NCBI GenBank assembly: GCA_013817115.1
Contig: JACDDG010000036.1
Coordinates: forward strand, 1 to 11,970
Reading direction: 5' to 3'
DNA from: Parachlamydiaceae bacterium
GTDB lineage: Bacteria > Chlamydiota > Chlamydiia > Chlamydiales > Parachlamydiaceae
Length of the DNA: 11,970 nt
Positions 8,001-11,970 of the stretch are shown piece after piece. The first letter of the stretch is position 1. Each line of letters opens with the position of its first letter. The position numbers were made by a program, and so were the translations under genes. The notes under the pieces were generated by a model, which did not search any database, was not told the origin of the DNA, and saw nothing but the letters and a program-made list of their open reading frames with translations.

Positions 8001-11000
8001 GACCTCAGTCAATCTATCGAAGTCATAGAAATGCTAAATGAAGAACTAAAAGCCAATGCTTTGCAAGAATTGAGTATGCGCATACTTCATGAGCGCGCGT
8101 ATGATCCCTCTCAAGGCAATGTGATGCTTGTCTTTGAACATTATAGCGGCAAACGCCTGCGCCAAAAGCAAGTTGAAACGATTCATCAGATGACTATCGG
8201 CCATCCGGATGAAGTGCAAAACCTGGTTACACAATTGATCATGGGTAGTGGCAAGTCAAAAGTCATTTTACCTTTGCTAGCTTATCTTAACAGCACAGGC
8301 AATAATGTGCCGATGATGGTCGTGCCCGGTTCTTTGTATGAAACAAATTTAGAAGACATGCGGGTACTTTCAGGAGTACTTCTAAACCAAGAAATAGAAA
8401 CAATCCAAATCGCTGAAGGCGAACCACTATCTATTAAGAAGTTAGATGAAATTCTAAGAATGATGCAGCGGGTAAAAGAGAACAAAAGCTATTGCTTGGT
8501 GAAATCAAGCACAATTCACCATCTGCATCTCTATTTTAAAGAAGCGATCATAGAGCTTCCCGAAGATGGCAAAGATTCTCTAGAAAAATTCGAAAAATTG
8601 AAACAATTGCTTAATATATTTAAAAACGAGGTCGACTGCATTGTAGATGAAGTCGATATGGTACTGGACTGTACAAAAGAGGTTAATTTTTCAGCTGGAT
8701 TACGCAAAAACCTTTCAAAAATTTCTCAAAATAGCCTGGAAGCAATTTTTAAGGGCATTTTTGCCGACCCTGCACTCAACACTTTTTTCAGATTTGAAAA
8801 AGAATCAGAAGTGCCTTTTGATGAAGCAAAATATAAAACTTACATCAAACCACTGATGGCTAAGATGCTCTTAAAAATGACTGACTGCGACCAACTATCT
8901 CAGGAAGAGATAGAGAGATATCTACTGGCCGATGATTCCTTAGAGCTATTGCCAGACTTTATGCAAAGCACCAGCGCGGCCAATAAAAACCTTTTAGCGC
9001 TTGGTAAAGAATGTCTTAACACACTCCTTCCCCTTGCGATGAAAAAAAATAGCAACGAACATTATGGCCTTTCCAAAGTCGCGCGTGCCAATAAGGCGAT
9101 TCCCTATACCCGCAGTAACGTGCCTAGCGAAGGTAGCGAGTTTAGCAGCCCCTATGAAACAGCCATTTACACCATGCTTTATACCCTTAGAAAAGGGGTA
9201 TCGAAAGAGCAAGCGCAAAATTTAATAAAAAAATATCGTGAAGATGCCATCAATGAACATCTGCAGAATGGAACTGCACTCAACCAAACGGCCGGTTATG
9301 CAAAATTTGCAGCTTTGTCTCTAGCCCCAGACAAGGATATCTTTTCTGTCAAAGAGCATGAACTAGAAGACATTCTCGACAAATTTAATAGCAGCATGGA
9401 AAATAAAATGAAATTTGCCCGCCAATTTGGCTGGAGCGAAATTGAGATCTTTTCCGAAAGGATTTCCAGCAACTCCCAACATCTTGTTGGACTATTCCAC
9501 TCTCTTAAAGGCTTTACCGGTACATTATGGAACCAAGATACCTATCACAAAGATTTGCAATCTGCGCCGGATGATCAATTGGATGGCAAAACCTTAAATA
9601 TTCTTGCTAACAATAGCTCGATTCGAAAAGATTCCAAAGATATCGAAAGTTTATATAAATACCTCGGAGACTACCATGCCTGCATCGATTCCGGGGCATG
9701 GTTCCGTGGTATCGATGCGATTGAGGTTGCCAAAAATATGCTCAGCCATCTTCCTGATTCAATTGAAGGCGTGGTGTACTTTAATGATCAAGATCTGCCA
9801 AAAGGCTCCAAAGGGCAAGCTGTTGTGTTAGGGCGTGAAAAAAACACGCTGCCCAGCTTATTGAGTGTATCCAAGCTAAATCCTAAAGAACTTTTCACCT
9901 ATTATAATATTACGGTGGGCGCCGATATCGCCCAGCATGCCACCGCTAAAGCCCTTACGACGATCAGTAAAACGATGACTCTGCGAGACTTGCTTCAAGC
10001 AGTATGGAGAATGCGCGGCCTTGATGCCGGCCAAAGGACTGACTTTGCCGTTCCTGAGGGCTTAATAGATATCGAGGAGATCAGTCCAACAGCTGTCTTT
10101 AGGCTGTGTACGACGAATCAAGCGGTCCGTCAGAGAGACGATAACCTTAAATCCTTAAAACAACAGATGGGTTTTATTATCGATCGATGCATCAGCAATG
10201 TTTTCCTTTCACCTAAATGCACCTTTCAAGAAGCTTTTGATCTTATTACCATAGTCAAAAAAGTTTTGAGTCAATCAACTTTAGAAGATCCCTACATTTT
10301 ATTTGGCGGCCTTGAAAAAGAGGAAGATATCCAATCAGTTGTGAAATCCTATGTTGAATCAATTCTCGCGACCTTCAAAGACGTGTATGACAGTCGCCCC
10401 ATTTTTGAACAAACTTATCCCTGGAAAAGCCTTGAAAAAGAGATTTGGGACTTAGTCAATTACGACATCCTTCCTAAAAGAGAAGTGGTTAAAAATACCG
10501 CGAATTATGGTCAAGAAATGCAGCTGCGTGTAGCAGTGCAAAAAGAACAAAAGACTCTGATGAACATCAAGTTAGAACTGGAAGTAGTTACAGACACCAA
10601 TAATATTGAACGTTTTGGTAGCTACCCGAACCGTTTGGATTTTCTTACAGATGACGAATTTGATACTTCTCGAACCTCAATTTTTTCTAATAGCGGTTGG
10701 GAGCGTTTCAAACCCCTCCCGTTAAATACCTTCTTCAGGCAGCAATTTGAGCATCTTAATGGAATCAATACTAAGCACAAAGAGTTTTTTAGTAAACATA
10801 TCGCCATGACTCAAAATTTTATGTCTATCGATAATGAACCAAATAAACTCATTCCTTTTCACACCGGGCATAAACCGGTCACAGTTTGCGCTCTGGTATT
10901 TGACAAAAAATTAGACCGACAAGAAGAATTGAAGCTATATTTCCTACATCCTGATGAAGTTGAATTCTTGACTTCAGGAGTCGATTTGGACGCCCAATTT

Positions 11001-11729
11001 GACTTAAAGACAGTCCAAGATGATTACAATAAAATGCTGACCGCTTTTGCGGAAATTTATTTTAATGAAATTGAAAAGGAGCGCGGTAAAACCATAGAAC
11101 AGTATTTTTTAGATTACGCGCATCTCTTCAAGGAGCTCAAAAGTCCGCAAACTAAACAAGATATTTTGCAAAAATTTTTGAAAATTATGGCCGATGAGGG
11201 TCCCAGCGATCGTGGTATCCCGAATGTACTTAATGAGCTGCTTGTTGAATGCAAAGTGATTAGGTCTGATCAGGCTAAAAAATTTGAGTCTCTGGCCGTT
11301 AAAGAAATTAGGGAAAAAAATTGGCCGACGGTAAAAGAAACTGATAATACAACACTACCGGACTTTCTCTGGAAAAATGATTATAGTTACTATGATGCGT
11401 TACAACTTTTTGGTAAGAAAGATTTTAATGTCGTCTTGATTGACCCCCATACCGGTCCTTTGAATTTGGGAAAATATGCTAGCGAAGTGGAAGCATTACA
11501 AACCACTCCCGCTTATATTGAGCTAATGGCCCAAGCCAAATTTTATAATGGTACGCTCAATAACTACACCATGGCTGAACAAGACTATCTCAAACAATGG
11601 ATTGCTGAAAAAGGTGTTAAAGAGATGCTGCAGCTGTTGCTGAATAACATCTTGCGCTCCCGGCCGGCAGACCGCGAGCTCTTTAAAACGTCCCTCATGC
11701 ACAAAATATTTTCCAGCGCTCAAAAGTAA
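2064..11729 (+). CDS. Giant DUF3638/DUF3645-type P-loop NTPase with putative N-terminal cysteine peptidase domain
   Basis: One uninterrupted frame encodes 3,221 residues (about 365 kDa); the exact function is unknown. Residues 1-230 are unassigned. Residues 233-370 look like a cysteine peptidase: GSGHAMIY (His245), LNTGAG (Asn265) and AQRSGTCAW (Gln355, Cys360), in circularly permuted papain order. Residues 400-2000 have no recognised domain, though about 1160-1395 look rich in beta strands. The NTPase region is ordered as in SF2 enzymes: R2033-x-x-Q2036; MGSGKS 2060-2065 (Walker A, Lys2064); VVP 2086-2088 (motif Ia-like); VDEVD 2194-2198 (Walker B); YGL 2334-2336 with PY 2347-2348 and PSEGSEF 2354-2360 (DUF3645-like); GFTGTLWN 2483-2490 (motif III, as in SecA TGT); and RDLLQAVWRMRG 2641-2652 with GQ 2656-2657 (motif VI). 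The block ending in RMRxL..GQ and VPE is typical of eukaryotic DUF3638 proteins. About 560 further residues follow without assignment. No signal peptide or clear membrane helix is seen. The gene has its own promoter and no co-directional neighbour in the window. A role as a host-directed effector, possibly in ubiquitin-like biology, is speculation. I am sure of the gene, fairly sure of the NTPase family, and less sure of the peptidase. Confidence 0.93.
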   Translation: MVNFNQEGLNFSYQPLRQGKEERSRKSTQKATISYQILNSQGEVTESAHTKINELFTLVDKMLVSQEIGTDKTHNHDMVVQHLESDSFLIKIDNQTAFKVALSDKQRVEVSESRQVAQPFSKPLPLASNLLAGIDDKKLAFTQGDTFILRSGLEGGSTISNLQFLMPSIESDPYLKGNLDLAPLQECLLRELKERPTFDPKRNVHQIYYKEMKTYAKNLAQQVEELEVGKKLILSGGWASSGSGHAMIYLIEKTDNKTYAFTILNTGAGLEKYHSSQRVGYKRNYRPVLRLTGVDAQRLTKPEIFESLLELQISIQPGGYSWEHDSSDIYERIVPALQGRRDHAYENNSLLITAQRSGTCAWKVIMKLIQVLVKSDSKSTEPYKKFVFALRGDSLKAFYNRIVNRELEITDERLQLLKLSTENFARSASKQHREGLISQSELSGIKNFTNIILDDIHKFLVSPKAISPLNFKFNNFSAGLLAAEIFNEHTPTLRVIEEWSRAATVTQLPTYTTLPANPKELNELLQKVVVTCKELQNQQSARVSLDKVVELVKAIPLNALESEGYWDQFSAQATEEEIKNTIGLVDEISGLYFSGISLIPETERGTPDQYAVQMILLAATDKLVDALPGPFKNRTRLRHIEGLEIWNRNPFAIVNDGQLREILSLSRKFCVNKCDLFAFPTDLFSTEITLNFKNGKLLIPSYSLSLLELIYNQSDFKEKLLKIWPELEDASDFSLLEKAIKEFNDDLTRESPTTSDLFPGYIFAEMAQLLRLEYFSRNPHLQKMTQKEGKTVGKLNFKLIFLQDKIKLEGQLTGTFKLSSIERPAFDEDQILFKDRSAYTFESDKKNKFESGRNLAIKHPGLAKVFLPRRGNDFLSSRIWKTDSNDAVVKQSLAGLSRHETQQLAYYFSNDLIRIPGLIAYFKEQPTKFLDRDYQLFFYHGLFSGDLLESQIKSNPVATKLLVDFLEGQYILHKNMGNIQEELYFLWILNLLSNFSIPVPNHNTHSELQNLISEIKGVDIEAQRLKALAYALLIASQKQNVNLSDPECAELIQAYMFVRVMGYNHELSHPSIDSNMQDTMARVNMLVDKRDPSFYKPILQVISKECLNVTQNEWISNNGQYEDRKNGYRIDLKAFSIAHGSELIGGLPETITREPHFQMLFNTKTVIAKIPEPGIYTFTLPHGSDEGKTVDYQLFYSKEDSRLKIQKRLNGEWLTFLPSEQIKSVIPPKGLVENHFHWVAKSEEGLAHIYIEQQNNEQLVAVVNLHATDLNNPQSKYAIDTIQEINAIKESPKFLKDIYKVNAPLGQLFTFQPKELVQLWGDQHSSELEFPQLNIAFHYNNKGEAIYSFDPQYKMAVRQTPPAGLSEFSGFLKIEIKGKNTKIKYLIPKEPLSLTSALKGRLKTDKEIENPNAPNDISVDRKAKVGGLGRHIQIEHQETNTDFFEFQEVEGKLVGKTVEENLYLAYLHFAHKNAEVAFRLLSQTIAGKPLGYNESEDTIVKWFDKYIEAFDANTPQAKALQLKFLYLKVRNQAPFKDEKFTKTLSDTISQALISYYPLSHHTEIWTMTRAEELELLEFVAKNLGSLPEMLSIRKAQLEKAADQLTNQWLGDLEINAYNSKINIPTAIEFDEIDSLNLNKIILELQNAQKPNPVFYLDGEKWLADGYNQLLELACSDNEEERKSMLSTVSLLKISSKSKLYPLVKMLLLFAAHATSEMRIALKSEDFIKNTPEIEKLKAQCLQIEASKGVTIDEILTHEDINTPLEKLVSNGNLKFASLKPSSQPSQKFEPLANFKTVAPSVLGILEMGGIVIDRVGRNSSLKFPQMLAKSLNPPKGESTVVQKEFQRVQSSIINNFEEMKTTKTLNITPEIFLQLVKHPRIFDVEIKARKLQAEKQKEDILALANQLPIESTDSLIHALQLLGKKKREFSIDDLIILFLQKDGAALQQRNPALSVTGIQELSMLLTMYLLNTTEITHLEDLSQSIEVIEMLNEELKANALQELSMRILHERAYDPSQGNVMLVFEHYSGKRLRQKQVETIHQMTIGHPDEVQNLVTQLIMGSGKSKVILPLLAYLNSTGNNVPMMVVPGSLYETNLEDMRVLSGVLLNQEIETIQIAEGEPLSIKKLDEILRMMQRVKENKSYCLVKSSTIHHLHLYFKEAIIELPEDGKDSLEKFEKLKQLLNIFKNEVDCIVDEVDMVLDCTKEVNFSAGLRKNLSKISQNSLEAIFKGIFADPALNTFFRFEKESEVPFDEAKYKTYIKPLMAKMLLKMTDCDQLSQEEIERYLLADDSLELLPDFMQSTSAANKNLLALGKECLNTLLPLAMKKNSNEHYGLSKVARANKAIPYTRSNVPSEGSEFSSPYETAIYTMLYTLRKGVSKEQAQNLIKKYREDAINEHLQNGTALNQTAGYAKFAALSLAPDKDIFSVKEHELEDILDKFNSSMENKMKFARQFGWSEIEIFSERISSNSQHLVGLFHSLKGFTGTLWNQDTYHKDLQSAPDDQLDGKTLNILANNSSIRKDSKDIESLYKYLGDYHACIDSGAWFRGIDAIEVAKNMLSHLPDSIEGVVYFNDQDLPKGSKGQAVVLGREKNTLPSLLSVSKLNPKELFTYYNITVGADIAQHATAKALTTISKTMTLRDLLQAVWRMRGLDAGQRTDFAVPEGLIDIEEISPTAVFRLCTTNQAVRQRDDNLKSLKQQMGFIIDRCISNVFLSPKCTFQEAFDLITIVKKVLSQSTLEDPYILFGGLEKEEDIQSVVKSYVESILATFKDVYDSRPIFEQTYPWKSLEKEIWDLVNYDILPKREVVKNTANYGQEMQLRVAVQKEQKTLMNIKLELEVVTDTNNIERFGSYPNRLDFLTDDEFDTSRTSIFSNSGWERFKPLPLNTFFRQQFEHLNGINTKHKEFFSKHIAMTQNFMSIDNEPNKLIPFHTGHKPVTVCALVFDKKLDRQEELKLYFLHPDEVEFLTSGVDLDAQFDLKTVQDDYNKMLTAFAEIYFNEIEKERGKTIEQYFLDYAHLFKELKSPQTKQDILQKFLKIMADEGPSDRGIPNVLNELLVECKVIRSDQAKKFESLAVKEIREKNWPTVKETDNTTLPDFLWKNDYSYYDALQLFGKKDFNVVLIDPHTGPLNLGKYASEVEALQTTPAYIELMAQAKFYNGTLNNYTMAEQDYLKQWIAEKGVKEMLQLLLNNILRSRPADRELFKTSLMHKIFSSAQK

Positions 11730-11823
11730 AGATGGGAAAATAAAGAAAATTGCCCCCTAAAAGCTAAGAGCACAACTGCACAAGTCTTTTAAATAAGTTG
11801 ATCTAATTTTTGTTAAACTGGAC

Positions 11824-11970
11824 TTATTTGTCAGGATAATCACGATGGGAAGGAAAAGAAGGAGCTTTTCCATCATCAGACCACATGATCCCTATGCGTA
11901 GGCGCAGGATTTCAAATGATACCAAGATGCTGCGATCAGCGACGAGGTAATAGCCTGAGCTATTGCTGAG
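11824..11970 (-). CDS. Possible C-terminal end of an unidentified protein, cut by the window edge
   Basis: On the minus strand a frame is open from the window edge to a TAA at 11824-11826, giving 48 residues. It includes SGYYLVADRS and ends in SFPSHRDYPDK. The stretch is clearly richer in G+C than the preceding spacer and its codons look coding-like, which fits a real gene convergent with the giant gene. An open stretch of this length can arise by chance, and I recognise no family. The 94-bp spacer 11730-11823 shows no convincing terminator. Confidence 0.35.
   Translation of the reverse strand, partial: LSNSSGYYLVADRSILVSFEILRLRIGIMWSDDGKAPSFPSHRDYPDK

Noticed and set aside
11791..11829. Inverted repeat AAATAAGT / ACTTATTT after the giant gene, considered as a terminator.
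   Set aside because: The stem is only eight mostly A-T pairs with a 23-nt loop, and there is no T-run after it on either strand.
11844..11874. Hairpin with AAGGAG in its loop (GGAAAAG / CTTTTCC), considered as a translational control element.
   Set aside because: The following plus-strand start codon opens only a 21-residue frame, so there is no gene for it to control.
11845..11901. Plus-strand 18-residue ORF starting MGRKRRSFS, which resembles the start of IS3-family OrfA transposases, with AGGA eight bases upstream.
   Set aside because: The resemblance covers about nine basic residues and ends in a stop after 18 codons. It overlaps a longer minus-strand open frame, and no inverted repeat or further transposase sequence is visible.

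Overview
The window is about 12 kb of AT-rich bacterial DNA with two certain genes that diverge from a roughly 500-bp intergenic region. One is a 436-residue M18-family zinc aminopeptidase on the minus strand (249-1559). The other is a very large single ORF of 3,221 codons on the plus strand (2064-11729). The right edge (11824-11970) may hold the C-terminal end of a third, minus-strand gene cut by the window.

The giant protein is the main interest. Its C-terminal third carries a full set of P-loop/SF2-helicase-like motifs in the form typical of the DUF3638/DUF3645 family, which is best known from very large eukaryotic proteins. These are R-x-x-Q, MGSGKS, VDEVD, a YGL...PY...PSExSEF block, GFTGT, and RDLLQAVWRMR...GQ. 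Near the N-terminus, His245, Asn265, Gln355 and Cys360 occur in the order expected of a circularly permuted papain-like cysteine peptidase. This is an inference from motif order; the protein's activity and substrate are unknown. No signal peptide or clear membrane segments were seen.

The intergenic DNA around the aminopeptidase gene carries a short palindromic repeat family. Copies lie at 1-37 (inverted, cut by the window edge), 45-117, 1588-1678, and a half copy at 1769-1795. Two copies in the same orientation flank the aminopeptidase gene, and the first two meet head to head in a 72-bp palindrome that includes a terminator-like hairpin. The giant gene has its own recognisable promoter (TTGCTT-17-TATAAT) and a good ribosome binding site, so it is probably transcribed alone.

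Organism: the AT richness, bacterial promoter and ribosome binding sites, and a eukaryote-like multidomain giant protein suggest a host-associated intracellular bacterium. An amoeba-associated member of the Chlamydiae (Parachlamydiales) is my best guess, with Legionella-like bacteria as an alternative, but nothing here proves the phylum. The two genes are not obviously linked in function; both could act on proteins or peptides.
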